From: Cyanobium sp. NIES-981
Lineage (GTDB): Bacteria > Cyanobacteriota > Cyanobacteriia > PCC-6307 > Cyanobiaceae
Reading direction: 5' to 3'
DNA length: 64,000 nucleotides
Assembly: GCF_900088535.1 (NCBI RefSeq)
Contig: NZ_LT578417.1
Span: 2,728,001-2,792,000, forward strand
Within the stretch, counting starts at the first letter, position 1; each line of letters starts with the position of its first letter. Of this stretch, positions 46,339 through 55,103 are shown one piece after another. The position numbers and the translations under genes are program-made. The notes below the pieces were generated by a model. That model was not told where the DNA came from, did no database searches, and worked only from the letters and a program-made list of their open reading frames with translations.

Positions 46339-47172
46339 GTGGCATCGTGTGAAGGCCTGGTGTCGGTCATGCGTCCAACCATCGCCCCCCACACCACGGC
46401 TCCAGCACAGGGCTCCGAGCCGAGCCCACCCAGGGTGGCAGCTTCGGACCGCCCCGACGGCCCGGGTTCCGTGGGCTCGCGTTCCGAGGGCTCGGGTGCT
46501 GAGGCGAGCGGGCAGGCTCCGGCCTCGTCCCCTCCCCCCTCGCCGGGCTCCACCAGGGAAGCGGCCCTGGCGCTGCTGGTGCGCCACGGCGAAGCCACGG
46601 CTGCCGCCCTCGCCAAGAGCCTCGGGGTGTCGGTGCAGGTGATGCGGCGCCATCTTCGCAGCCTGGAGGAGGAAGGCCTGGTGGCCTCCTGTACCGCCTC
46701 CGACGGTCCGGGCCGCCCCACCAACCGGTGGCATCTCACAGACCGGGGCCAGGATCAGTTTCCTGATGGGAGCGAGGCCTTCGCCCTCGGCCTGCTGGCA
46801 TCGATCGCCCAGAACCTCCCCGCCGACACCCTCAGCCTGCTGCTCGCCCAGCAGGGCAGCCAGCAGGCCAGGCTCTACAGGCGACAGGTGGGCGACGGCT
46901 GCCTTCAGGAGCGCCTCGAGCGGCTGGTGGATCTGCGGCGGCGCGAGGGGTACGTGGCCGAGTGCTCGCCCCACCCCGATGGCCAGTCGTGGGTGATCCA
47001 GGAATTCCACTGTTCCGTGATGCGCATCGCCGAGCAGTTCCCCTGCGTGTGCGATCAGGAGCTGCGACTGATTCGTGAAACCTTCCCCGACTGCCAGGTG
47101 GAACGGGTGCAGTGGCGCCTCGAGAAGGGTCACTCCTGCGGCTTCCGTCTCCAGCCCTCCCAACCCGGCTGA
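46339..47172 (+). CDS. sufR: Iron-sulfur cluster biosynthesis transcriptional regulator SufR
   Basis: DeoR-like winged-helix N-terminus: REAALALLVRHGEATAAALA then KSLGVSVQVMRRHLRSLEEE. The C-terminal Cys cluster that binds Fe-S is VIQEFHCSVMRIAEQFPCVC, then CQVERVQWRLEKGHSCGFRL, the SufR signature. SufR represses the suf operon when clusters are plentiful. The GTG at 46339 gives 277 residues with a 70-residue Pro/Ser-rich leader; ATG at 46369 is an equally possible start. Divergent from ftrC-sufBCDS. Confidence 0.94.
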   Translation: MASCEGLVSVMRPTIAPHTTAPAQGSEPSPPRVAASDRPDGPGSVGSRSEGSGAEASGQAPASSPPPSPGSTREAALALLVRHGEATAAALAKSLGVSVQVMRRHLRSLEEEGLVASCTASDGPGRPTNRWHLTDRGQDQFPDGSEAFALGLLASIAQNLPADTLSLLLAQQGSQQARLYRRQVGDGCLQERLERLVDLRRREGYVAECSPHPDGQSWVIQEFHCSVMRIAEQFPCVCDQELRLIRETFPDCQVERVQWRLEKGHSCGFRLQPSQPG

Positions 47173-47198
47173 GCCCTCCATCCGACGTGCCCCCTGCC

Positions 47199-47588
47199 AT
47201 GGACCCTGCCACCGGTCCCCTCACCATGGCCGAGCTGGCTGAGCTGGAGGCCACCCTCCTGCCGGCCGTGGAACGGCACCACCTGCGGTTGCTGGCCCAC
47301 AGCCTGCGCACCCTGCAAGCCATCGCTGGGCGGGAGCAGGGGCCCCTGCCCGACGGCAGCCATCTGGAAACCTGGGCCGCGGCCGTTCCCGCCCTTCGGG
47401 ATGATCCCGGCTTCCGCTCGGGATATCTCCTCCAGCTCCAGGCAGCCGCCAGGCAGCTCGAGGCCATCGCCGCCGAGCTCGGCACCACGGCCCTGGGCCT
47501 CGATCTCGGCCAGCTCGCCCAGTGGGCCAGAGGCCAGGCCGACGCCCGGCTCAGCGCACCACCAGCACCACCCCGACCAGAGCACTGA
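47199..47588 (+). CDS. Conserved cyanobacterial protein downstream of sufR, unknown
   Basis: A 129-residue soluble helical protein: MDPATGPLTMAELAELEATL, RHHLRLLAHSLRTLQAIAGR, ending with a Pro-rich tail. ATG at 47199 lies 26 bp after the sufR stop, suggesting co-transcription. Its 3' end overlaps the tail of the DMT permease gene by 38 bp. No known domain seen. Confidence 0.75.
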   Translation: MDPATGPLTMAELAELEATLLPAVERHHLRLLAHSLRTLQAIAGREQGPLPDGSHLETWAAAVPALRDDPGFRSGYLLQLQAAARQLEAIAAELGTTALGLDLGQLAQWARGQADARLSAPPAPPRPEH

Positions 47589-48447
47589 CCGCCGCCAGCC
47601 AGCCGGCGGCGCGGGGACGGTCGCCCTCGAAGCGGGCCAGCAGCACCGCCATCACCGGCGCGGTGGCCAGCAGGGCCACGGCCAGACCGGCCGGCAAGCG
47701 GCTGAGGGCCAGCTGCTGCAGGGCGATGCCGGCCGTGGTGCCCAGCAGGGTGGCACCCAGCACCAGGGGCCAGCGGCGCCGGGATGGCCAGGGCCCGAGC
47801 TGGGGCCGGCCCAGGCGCTGCAGCAGGCCAGGCAGCAGGGGCAGCATCACCAGGCTGGCGGCCGCCAGGCGGATCGCCGCGGCCGCCATCGGCGTCACCA
47901 GCCCGCCCTGGAGTGCCGCCCGGGCCAGCAGCGCGCCGCCACTGCCCCCCAACAGCGCCCCCAGGGCGAGCAGCAGTCCGGCGCCCTGCTGGGCCGCCAG
48001 CGATCCCGGCGGCGGTTCCTCGCTCTGGCGGGCCACCAGCAGCAGGGCGAGGCTGATCAGGGCGATGCCGAGCCACTGCCCGGGGGCCGGCATTTCCCCC
48101 AGCACCAGTCCGGCGGCCGCCCCGGTGAGGCCAGGGCCTCCCGCCTCGAACGTGAGCGTGCGCCGGGTGCCGAGGCGGCGCAGGGCGGCGAAGAAGAGGC
48201 TGTCCCCCAGGGCGATGCCCAGAACGCCACTGAGGCTGAGCAACCCATAGGGATGCGCTGTGCCGCCCTCCGGCCAGCCGCCTCGGCCGCCGAGCAGCAG
48301 CACGGGAGCAAGCATCGCCAGGGCCAGCAGGTTCTTGAGCAGGTTCAGCTGCCCGGCCCCCAGGGAGGTGGGCAGGCGGCGCCACAGCATGCTGGCGAGG
48401 GTCCAGCAGAGGGCAGCCGCCAGGGCCGCCGCCACACCGAGTGCCAC
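47551..48447 (-). CDS. EamA/DMT superfamily permease
   Basis: 298 residues with ten hydrophobic segments in two repeats: LGVAAALAAALCWTLASMLW, LNLLKNLLALAMLAPVLLLG, LSGVLGIALGDSLFFAALRR in the first half, and ALGALLGGSGGALLARAALQ, LVLGATLLGTTAGIALQQLA in the second. Drug/metabolite transporters of this type export metabolites; substrate unknown. Convergent with the gene downstream of sufR. Confidence 0.9.
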   Translation of the reverse strand: MALGVAAALAAALCWTLASMLWRRLPTSLGAGQLNLLKNLLALAMLAPVLLLGGRGGWPEGGTAHPYGLLSLSGVLGIALGDSLFFAALRRLGTRRTLTFEAGGPGLTGAAAGLVLGEMPAPGQWLGIALISLALLLVARQSEEPPPGSLAAQQGAGLLLALGALLGGSGGALLARAALQGGLVTPMAAAAIRLAAASLVMLPLLPGLLQRLGRPQLGPWPSRRRWPLVLGATLLGTTAGIALQQLALSRLPAGLAVALLATAPVMAVLLARFEGDRPRAAGWLAAVSALVGVVLVVR

Positions 48448-48499
48448 CCCGCTCCGTCCGCTGCCTTGCGATCATCGTGGCCCCAGCTGCGCCCCGACC

Positions 48500-49102
48500 G
48501 TGACCGAAGCCATCGCTGACGCCATCAGCTTTTTCCGGCTGAGCTGCGGCCGCTGGCGCTCCCAGCGCAGCAGCCACCACCTGCTGCACCGCCGCGCCGA
48601 GGCCGGGGGCTCCTGGATCGAGGTGGTGGAGCTGGACGCCGACGACCCCCGCCTGATCGCCGTGGCCACGCTGCACGGCCAGGATCCCGCTGCGCTGGTG
48701 GGCGGCTGCCGCGTCACCTGGAATGCCTCGATGGCCTGGGACAAGGCCGGGGAAGCCCACGAGGGCGACAGCGTGTTCGGCCTGATTCCCACCGACCCCA
48801 GCGGCCGCACCGGTCTGCTGCTGCGCGACCGGGGCTACGCGGAGACCGCTCCGGTGGCGGGACACTTCGCCATGGACGAGCGCGACGGCCTGCTGCTCAC
48901 CACCAGCTACGAGACGATGAACAGCCTGGAGCGGTTCAGCTTCGCCGGCCCCAATGTGCGGCTGCGCACCAGCACCGTGGAGGGGCTCTCCAACACCGCC
49001 TCGTTCTGTGTGGAGACCCGGATCCTGGCGAGCGATGCCGCCTCGCCACCCGCTCCGGCCGCCCCCCGGGCCGAGGCGACCCTGTCTCCCCTGGGCTGGT
49101 GA
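48500..49102 (+). CDS. CpcS/CpeS family phycobiliprotein chromophore lyase
   Basis: A 200-residue protein starting at GTG 48500: MTEAIADAISFFRLSCGRWR, then SQRSSHHLLHRRAEAGGSWI. The FF..S.G.W.SQR..HH start is the CpcS/CpeS lipocalin-like lyase signature. Later: DERDGLLLTTSYETMNSLER and FSFAGPNVRLRTSTVEG. These enzymes attach bilins to Cys-82-type sites of phycobiliproteins. It sits 135 bp upstream of cpcG, which supports a phycobilisome role. Confidence 0.88.
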   Translation: MTEAIADAISFFRLSCGRWRSQRSSHHLLHRRAEAGGSWIEVVELDADDPRLIAVATLHGQDPAALVGGCRVTWNASMAWDKAGEAHEGDSVFGLIPTDPSGRTGLLLRDRGYAETAPVAGHFAMDERDGLLLTTSYETMNSLERFSFAGPNVRLRTSTVEGLSNTASFCVETRILASDAASPPAPAAPRAEATLSPLGW

Positions 49103-49237
49103 CGGGCGGCCGGGACGGAAATCCGGCGCGTTGGAAACGTTTGTGCCGAACGTTACGGACTGTGAGCCCTGCCTGAGCGGCACCGGTTCCCCAGCGACGG
49201 CACTTCTACGATCCCTGGCGACGGATGCTGAATTCGC

Positions 49238-49996
49238 GTGGCCCTGCCCCTCCTGAAGTACGCGCCCACCACCCAGAACTCGCGCGTGAATGCTCTGCGG
49301 GTGGGTTCGGATGAGGACCCCAAGGCCGTTTCCATGGAGAAGGCCATGGATCGCGAAGATCAGAACTTCGTGATCGAAGCGGCCTACCGCCAGATTTTCT
49401 TCCACGCCTTCAAGGTGGACCGCGACCGCACCCTGGAGTCCCAGCTGCGGGACGGCCAGATCACGGTGCGGGACTTCATCCGCTCGCTCTGCCTCTCCGA
49501 CACGTTCACCCGCAGCTTCTACAACCTCAACAGCAACTACCGGGTGGCCCGCCACCTGGTGGAGAAGCTGCTGGGCCGCCCCACCCACGGCAAATCCGAG
49601 GAGATCGCTTGGTCCGCCGTGCTCATGACCCGCGGCGTCAAGGGCATGGTGGACGACATCCTTGATTCTCAGGAATACCTGGAGGCCTTCGGCTACGACA
49701 CGGTGCCCTACCACCGCAACCGCGTGGTGGGCAGCCGGGACCTGGGCGAAACCCCCTTCAACATCACCAGCCCCCGCTACGACGCCTACTACCGCAGCAT
49801 CCTGGGCTTCCCCCAGGTGGTGTACACCGGCACGGTCAAGGCCTACCCGGAGCGCGCCCGTCAGCGCCGGGGCGGCTTCCCCGAGGACTACCTCCCCTGG
49901 GTGCGGAGCCTGCCGGCGATGCGCGCCACCAGCGCCGCGGCCTCGGCCGACATCAACTACCTGGCGAAGGTTCCCTACCGCAGCATCGGCCGGTAG
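49238..49996 (+). CDS. cpcG: Phycobilisome rod-core linker CpcG
   Basis: 252 residues starting at GTG 49238: MALPLLKYAPTTQNSRVNAL, the invariant CpcG N-terminus. The linker domain includes YRQIFFHAFKVDRDRTLESQ, VRDFIRSLCLSDTFTRSFYN, and GRPTHGKSEEIAWSAVLMTR. The C-terminal part attaches rods to the allophycocyanin core. A strong terminator lies 26 bp after the stop. Confidence 0.97.
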   Translation: MALPLLKYAPTTQNSRVNALRVGSDEDPKAVSMEKAMDREDQNFVIEAAYRQIFFHAFKVDRDRTLESQLRDGQITVRDFIRSLCLSDTFTRSFYNLNSNYRVARHLVEKLLGRPTHGKSEEIAWSAVLMTRGVKGMVDDILDSQEYLEAFGYDTVPYHRNRVVGSRDLGETPFNITSPRYDAYYRSILGFPQVVYTGTVKAYPERARQRRGGFPEDYLPWVRSLPAMRATSAAASADINYLAKVPYRSIGR

Positions 49997-50022
49997 ACCC
50001 CCAGCACATCCATGCGTCCCGG

Positions 50023-50047
50023 AGGCGACCCACGGGTCGCCTTTTTT
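50023..50047 (+). terminator. Intrinsic terminator after cpcG
   Basis: AGGCGACCC pairs with GGGTCGCCT across a two-base gap (a four-base loop if the closing pair opens), followed by six T. Placed 26 bp after the cpcG stop on the same strand. Confidence 0.9.
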
Positions 50048-50240
50048 GTGGCTTGCTGGAGCGTCCCTCCCTGGAGCAGCCCAACCCTGCGAGAAAGCTG
50101 CTGGCGCGTCCAGGCGTGGCGAGGCCCGTCCAGGCGTGTCCAGACGCCGCACCCGGGTCAGTGGATGCTGACCCTGCCATGCCGGGGCCGCCGCATCGCG
50201 GGAAAGTGGACCACACTGATCCCAAACGAAATCTTTCGCT

Positions 50241-51374
50241 GTGAGCCAAGCCCTGTCCTCGTTGGCCCGCATGACGCTCAGGCAGCTGCGCCAAATCGCC
50301 AGTGATCTGGGCGTGACCCTTTACAGCCGCAAATCCAAGGACGAGCTGGTGGCCGAGATCAGCTCCCGCAAGGATGAGCCGGCCGACAACCTCAGCCAGG
50401 CCGCTCCGTCAGCCGAGGTTCCGCTCGATGAGCCGCCACCGTTGAAGAGCATCGAGGCCTCGATGCCCCCCGCGCCGCGACCCACCGCGGAAACCAGCGT
50501 GGTCTTCCTGCCCCGGGATCCCCAGTGGGCCTATGTGTTCTGGGACATCTCCGAGGATGACCGTGCCGCCGCCTTCGCCGCCGGCGCCAACCAGCTCTGC
50601 CTGCGCGTCGCCGACGTGACCGGGCTCTCCGGCGGTTCCGCCCATCCCCACACCCTCCAGGAAGTCGTGGTCGACAGCCACGCCACCGAGTGGTATCTGC
50701 CGGTGCCCCTGAGCGATCGCGACTACCGGGTGGAGCTGGGCTACCGCAAGGGATCCGGCGGCGGCTGGATCTCTCTGGCCTTCTCCTCCGTTGCCCGGGT
50801 TCCGGCCCTCCATCCCAGCGACCAGATCCTGGACCAGTTCGTTCCCTTCACGCTGGAGTCGAGCGCCCCTGTGGCCGTGGCAACGCCCGCCGCACCGCCG
50901 GCTCCGCCGGCTGACACCGGCCTGCATGAGCGCCTGTATCAGACCGCCACGTCCCAGTGGCGCCGGATCAGCCGGGGCTCGGAGGCCTTCCATGAGCTCG
51001 ACACCAGTGGGCTGGACTCCTCCGATCTGAATGCCTCGGGTCTGGGCATCTGGGCAAGCGGGCGCAGCGACTCGGGGATCGGTGGTGTCGCTCCCCGGCA
51101 GCGCTCCTTCTGGCTCGTGGCCGATGCCGAACTGATCGTGTACGGCGCCACCGACCCCTCCGCCAAGCTCAGCATCGGCGGAGAGGATGTGCCTCTCTCC
51201 GCCGATGGCACCTTCCGGGTTCAGGTGCCATTCCGCGACGGCCGCCAGATCTATCCGATCGAAGCCGTCGCCGCCGATGGGGTGCAGAAACGCAGCATCA
51301 CCCTCGAGTTCAGCCGCACCACGCCGGAAGACAACAGCAATCCGGCCGACCAGGCTGTGGCTGAGTGGTTCTGA
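50241..51374 (+). CDS. DUF4912 protein with Rho-N-like domain
   Basis: A 377-residue protein starting at GTG 50241. Residues 10-45: MTLRQLRQIASDLGVTLYSR, KSKDELVAEI, a Rho N-terminal/SAP-like fold that often binds nucleic acid. Residues about 85-210: TSVVFLPRDPQWAYVFWDIS, HATEWYLPVPLSDRDYRVEL, the DUF4912 domain. Near the C-terminus SFWLVADAELIVYGATDPSA and DGTFRVQVPFRDGRQIYPIE form a further beta-rich domain. Conserved in cyanobacteria; function unknown. Confidence 0.87.
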   Translation: MSQALSSLARMTLRQLRQIASDLGVTLYSRKSKDELVAEISSRKDEPADNLSQAAPSAEVPLDEPPPLKSIEASMPPAPRPTAETSVVFLPRDPQWAYVFWDISEDDRAAAFAAGANQLCLRVADVTGLSGGSAHPHTLQEVVVDSHATEWYLPVPLSDRDYRVELGYRKGSGGGWISLAFSSVARVPALHPSDQILDQFVPFTLESSAPVAVATPAAPPAPPADTGLHERLYQTATSQWRRISRGSEAFHELDTSGLDSSDLNASGLGIWASGRSDSGIGGVAPRQRSFWLVADAELIVYGATDPSAKLSIGGEDVPLSADGTFRVQVPFRDGRQIYPIEAVAADGVQKRSITLEFSRTTPEDNSNPADQAVAEWF

Positions 51375-51391
51375 GTCGGTCGCCTGTTCCC

Positions 51392-51565
51392 ATGCGCCTC
51401 GTCGTCGCCTTCACCCCGGTCGCCGGGGCGCTCGCCTTTCCGCTGATCGTCCCCCTGGTGCTGCGCTGGGTGGGCCTGCCCGCGGCCGTGCTCTCGGCTG
51501 TGCTGGTGGGCACCCTCTGGTTCGTGCTGATGCTGCGCACGGCCGAAATGCCCGGTCACCACTGA
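51392..51565 (+). CDS. Small two-helix membrane protein, unknown
   Basis: A 57-residue protein: MRLVVAFTPVAGALAFPLIV then LRWVGLPAAVLSAVLVGTLW, two hydrophobic helices, and a short polar end. 17 bp after the DUF4912 gene and likely co-transcribed with it. Confidence 0.72.
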   Translation: MRLVVAFTPVAGALAFPLIVPLVLRWVGLPAAVLSAVLVGTLWFVLMLRTAEMPGHH

Positions 51566-51621
51566 ACTCCCGCTCTTGAGCAGCGCTTGAGGCAACACTG
51601 CCCGCAGCAGTTGTTGCCTCC

Positions 51622-53118
51622 ATGGCCCTCCCCCCTCCGGCGGGCACCACGTCCACCCCGCAGGGGTGCAGGCCGTTGGGGCGCTGGTGCCCCAACGGTC
51701 TGGCGCTGCTGCTGCTGGCCTCCCCCCTGGGCCTGGGATGCAGCGCGGCCGCCCGGCTCGGCGGCGTTCCGTCAGCGGCCCCTCCCCTGCCGGCGGGCTT
51801 CCAGGTGGTGTTCAACCACCGCGTGGGACCGCGCTACCGCAGCCCGGTGACAGGCCAGTGGCGCTCGGGTGATGACCTGGAGGCCTTCCTGCTGGACAAC
51901 GTGCGTCAGGCCCGCCGGAGCATCCTGGTGGCCGTCCAGGAGCTGTCCCTGCCCCGCCTGGCGGAGGCCCTGGTGGAGCAGAAGCGCCGCGGCCTTCGCG
52001 TGCAGGTGGTGCTCGAGAACAACTACAGCAGCCCTTGGTCAGAGCAGCACCCCGCCGACCTGGAGCCACATCAGCGGCAGCGGCAGGCCCAGCTGCGGGC
52101 CCTGGGATGGGGGGATGCGGTGGCGCTCCTGCGCGATGGCGGCGTGCCCATGCTCGATGACACCGCCGACGGCAGTGCTGGCAGCGGCCTGATGCACCAC
52201 AAGTTCATGGTCATCGACGGGCAGGTGGTGGTGACGGGCTCCGCCAACTTCACGGCCTCCGGGATCCACGGCGACGCCGGTGCCCCCCAGAGCCGCGGCA
52301 ATGTGAACCACCTGCTCCGGATCGCGAGTCCGGAGCTGGCCAGCCTGTTCACCGCTGAATTCAGACGCCTCTGGGGCGACGGCCCAGGCGGCGCGGCGGA
52401 CAGCCGCTTCGGAATCGCCAAGGACAGTGGCGGCCTCCAGACGGTGCAGGTGGGCGGCACCGGGGTGAGCGTGCTGTTTGCTCCCCATCGCCGCAGCGAT
52501 CCCCGGCACGGGCTGCAGTTGCTGGAGACCCTGCTTCTCGACACCCGCCAGCGCGCCGATCTGGCCCTGTTCGTGTTCTCCGACCAACGGCTGGCCGCCG
52601 CCCTGGGGCAGCTGCAGGCCCGGGGCGTGGCCATCCGTGTGCTGGCCGATCCCGGCTTCGCCACCCGATCGTTCAGTGAAGTGCTCGATCTTCTCGGTGT
52701 GGCGCTGCCGGATCACCGCTGTGGCATCGAGGCGAACAATGCCCCCCTGAAGCAACCGCTGGAGGGCGTGGGCACGCCCAGGCTCGCGGCGGGCGACAAG
52801 ATGCACCACAAAGTCGCCGTTCTGGATCAGCGCACCGTGATCACGGGATCGTTCAACTGGAGCCCCTCCGCGGCCCATCAGAACGATGAAACGCTCCTGG
52901 TGATCCACTCCCCGCTGCTGGCCCGGCACTTCACCGACGAGGTGGATCGCCTCTGGAAGGGGGCCGAGCTGGGGATCACGGCACGCCTGCAGCGCAAGCG
53001 CGAGCGGCAGCGCCTGCGGTGTGGCAGCGGCCTGCAACGGCCCCCGACACCTGCCCACCTACGATCGGATCCGACAAGCCATGGTGCTGATGGACTCACG
53101 ATCGGCCGCCAAGGCTGA
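51622..53118 (+). CDS. Phospholipase D-like protein, probably exported
   Basis: 498 residues. N-terminal hydrophobic LALLLLASPLGLGCSAAARL, with a Cys after LG, suggests a lipoprotein or cleaved signal after a 25-residue leader. Two HKD motifs: MHHKFMVIDGQVVVTGSANF near residue 191 and MHHKVAVLDQRTVITGSFNW near residue 394, as in bacterial PLD/Nuc enzymes that hydrolyse phosphodiesters of lipid or DNA. Both catalytic sets look intact. Confidence 0.9.
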   Translation: MALPPPAGTTSTPQGCRPLGRWCPNGLALLLLASPLGLGCSAAARLGGVPSAAPPLPAGFQVVFNHRVGPRYRSPVTGQWRSGDDLEAFLLDNVRQARRSILVAVQELSLPRLAEALVEQKRRGLRVQVVLENNYSSPWSEQHPADLEPHQRQRQAQLRALGWGDAVALLRDGGVPMLDDTADGSAGSGLMHHKFMVIDGQVVVTGSANFTASGIHGDAGAPQSRGNVNHLLRIASPELASLFTAEFRRLWGDGPGGAADSRFGIAKDSGGLQTVQVGGTGVSVLFAPHRRSDPRHGLQLLETLLLDTRQRADLALFVFSDQRLAAALGQLQARGVAIRVLADPGFATRSFSEVLDLLGVALPDHRCGIEANNAPLKQPLEGVGTPRLAAGDKMHHKVAVLDQRTVITGSFNWSPSAAHQNDETLLVIHSPLLARHFTDEVDRLWKGAELGITARLQRKRERQRLRCGSGLQRPPTPAHLRSDPTSHGADGLTIGRQG

Positions 53119-53332
53119 ATCGGCCACACTGGATGCCATTCAGCTGATGTTGCGGGACCTTCACACCCGCCACGATGAGATCCGTCACCGGGCCGCCTTC
53201 CGTGGCTGCACCAAGGAGCTCCTGGACGTGCAGCAGGAACTCGTGGACTACCTGCTCACCAAGAAGAGCCAGTTGATGGGGCAGAGCGAGCGCGAGAGCC
53301 TCACCAACCGGAACTACAACGCTTTCCTCTGA
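53081..53332 (+). CDS. Small conserved helical protein, unknown
   Basis: An 83-residue protein: MVLMDSRSAAKAESATLDAI, QLMLRDLHTRHDEIRHRAAF, ending in NRNYNAFL. Charged, helical and probably coiled-coil. Overlaps the PLD-like gene end by 38 bp in another frame, so translation may be coupled. ATG at 53090 is an alternative start. Confidence 0.72.
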   Translation: MVLMDSRSAAKAESATLDAIQLMLRDLHTRHDEIRHRAAFRGCTKELLDVQQELVDYLLTKKSQLMGQSERESLTNRNYNAFL

Positions 53333-53405
53333 TCCTGGTCCTTCCTCCGCCCCCCCGACCCGGCCGCGCCTGGCCAGGGCTGCGGCCATCAACCCGCTGG
53401 CGGCC

Positions 53406-54626
53406 ATGAACCCGCTGGTGGTGGTGGGGGCCGGCCCTGCGGGGGCGTGTCTGGCCCTGATGCTCGGCCGCCGCGGGCTGCCGGTGGTGCTGGTGGAGGC
53501 CGCCTCCAGCCTCGGCCGTCAGTTCCGCGGCGAGGGGCTGATGCCCCATGGCCTGGCAGCGCTGGAGGCCATGGGACTGGCCAAGGTGGTCGCCGCGGTG
53601 CCCCACCGTCCGCTGGCGGGGTGGCGCTTCTGCCTGGATGGGCAGCCCCTGTTCCGGGTGGCCGAGCCCCTGGAGGGAGCGGGGCATCGGCCCTGCACCC
53701 TGGTGAGCCAGCCGGCCCTGCTGGAGGCTGTGATCGCCCAGCTACGGCACCTGCCCCACGCCCGGGTGCTGCTCGGGGAGCGGGTGAGCGCCCTGGTGCG
53801 CAACGCGGAGCGGATCAGCGGCGTGCGGCTGGCCAGCGGGGAGACGCTCGGCGCCGCCCTGGTGCTGGCCTGTGATGGGCGCCAGTCGAAGTTGCGCCAG
53901 CTCGCGGGTCTCAACCTGGAGCTGGCCGGCAGCCCGATCGATCTGCTCTGGTTCCAGCTGATCAGCAACGGTGGCGACTCTCCGGACCCCCTGGGGGGGG
54001 ACTTCCTGACGAGCGTCGGGCGGGAGGGGATCTTCAGTGTCTTCAGCAGTGCGAGCGGCGGGCTGCAGCTCGGCTGGGTGCTGGAGGCGGACGCCCCGAC
54101 ACCGGCGCTGTCGCCGCAGGCCTGGCGGCAGCGCATGGCTGCCCAGAGCCCGCCGGAGCTGGCCCGCTGGCTCCTGCAGGACTCAGGCCCCGCGGCCGAG
54201 CCGGTGCGGCTGCGGGTGGAGGTGGGGCTGGCACCGCGCTGGTGGTGCCCCGGCCTGCTCCTGCTGGGGGATGCCGCCCACCCGATGAGCCCGGTGCGGG
54301 CGCAGGGGCTCAACCTGGCGCTTCGCGATGCCTGTGTGGCCGGCCAGCTCCTGGGGGAGCGGCTCAGCCAGGGGCCAGCCGAACCCGGAGAGCTCGATGC
54401 GGTGCTCGCCCGGATCGCCTCCGTCCGCCGTGGGGAGACCCAGGCCCTGCAACGGCTTCAGGCCCGGGAGGCCGGTCGCGGCCTGCTGCTGCAGCGGCAT
54501 GCGGCGCTGCGCAGCCTGCTGGCAGCGGCAGCCCCCTGGCTCGGGCCGCCGCTGGCCCGCCACTGGAGCCACAGCCAGCAGGCCCTGCGGCACGGTCTCG
54601 GCAACCTGGAAGCAGCCTGGCAATGA
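53406..54626 (+). CDS. FAD-dependent monooxygenase (UbiH/PHBH-like)
   Basis: 406 residues. N-terminal Rossmann fold: NPLVVVGAGPAGACLALMLG (GxGxxG) and VLVEAASSLGRQFRGEG. Mid DG motif in LVLACDGRQSKLRQLAG. The GD motif is LLLLGDAAHPMSPVRAQGLN. These mark class A flavin hydroxylases acting on aromatic or isoprenoid compounds. The next gene starts inside its stop codon (ATGA). Confidence 0.92.
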   Translation: MNPLVVVGAGPAGACLALMLGRRGLPVVLVEAASSLGRQFRGEGLMPHGLAALEAMGLAKVVAAVPHRPLAGWRFCLDGQPLFRVAEPLEGAGHRPCTLVSQPALLEAVIAQLRHLPHARVLLGERVSALVRNAERISGVRLASGETLGAALVLACDGRQSKLRQLAGLNLELAGSPIDLLWFQLISNGGDSPDPLGGDFLTSVGREGIFSVFSSASGGLQLGWVLEADAPTPALSPQAWRQRMAAQSPPELARWLLQDSGPAAEPVRLRVEVGLAPRWWCPGLLLLGDAAHPMSPVRAQGLNLALRDACVAGQLLGERLSQGPAEPGELDAVLARIASVRRGETQALQRLQAREAGRGLLLQRHAALRSLLAAAAPWLGPPLARHWSHSQQALRHGLGNLEAAWQ

Positions 54627-55060
54627 TGGAAACCTTTCGCAACCGAGCGATGGCCCGCTCCAGCCCATGGGTCCTGCCCGCCCTCGCGGTCCTGGCGGCC
54701 CAGGCCCTTGGCCTGGCCGCCGCGGCCTCGGCCCGATCGCAGGACCCCCCCTACCCCAGCCAGGAGCTGCTGCGCCAGCTGCAGCTGGACACGATCGGCT
54801 GCGGGCGTGAGAACCGTGCCGACCTGTGCGACAAGGCACGTGCCGCCGCCGATCCCCTGCTCGACCACCCGCGCCTGAGCGCCAACTGCAAGGACGCCCT
54901 CTGGCAGATCGGCCTGGAGGCCAGGGTGGCGGCGCAGAACAGCTTTCAACGGCGGGAGAGCCTCACCGCCGTCGCTGCCGATGTGGTGGCGTTCTGCCGG
55001 CCGCTCACCCAGCCCCTGGGAAGCAGCGGCTCCGAGCGTCCGGCAGGGAATCCCCGCTGA
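54623..55060 (+). CDS. Small secreted Cys-containing protein, unknown
   Basis: 145 residues. Signal peptide: WVLPALAVLAAQALGLAAAA, cleavage near ASA-RSQ. The mature part is helical with four Cys: DTIGCGRENRADLCDKARAA, SANCKDALWQIGLEARVAAQ, DVVAFCRPL. Translationally coupled to the monooxygenase. It has the same style as the convergent gene at 55104-55592. Confidence 0.75.
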   Translation: MMETFRNRAMARSSPWVLPALAVLAAQALGLAAAASARSQDPPYPSQELLRQLQLDTIGCGRENRADLCDKARAAADPLLDHPRLSANCKDALWQIGLEARVAAQNSFQRRESLTAVAADVVAFCRPLTQPLGSSGSERPAGNPR

Positions 55061-55103
55061 GGCGTGGATCAGCGTGGGATCAGATCGATGCGAGTCGATG
55101 CGA

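Noticed and set aside
46832-50272. A very long minus frame of over 1100 residues
   Set aside because: Antisense to sufR, the CpcS-type gene and cpcG, with Ala/Gly/Arg/Pro shadow composition typical of high-GC DNA; not a gene.
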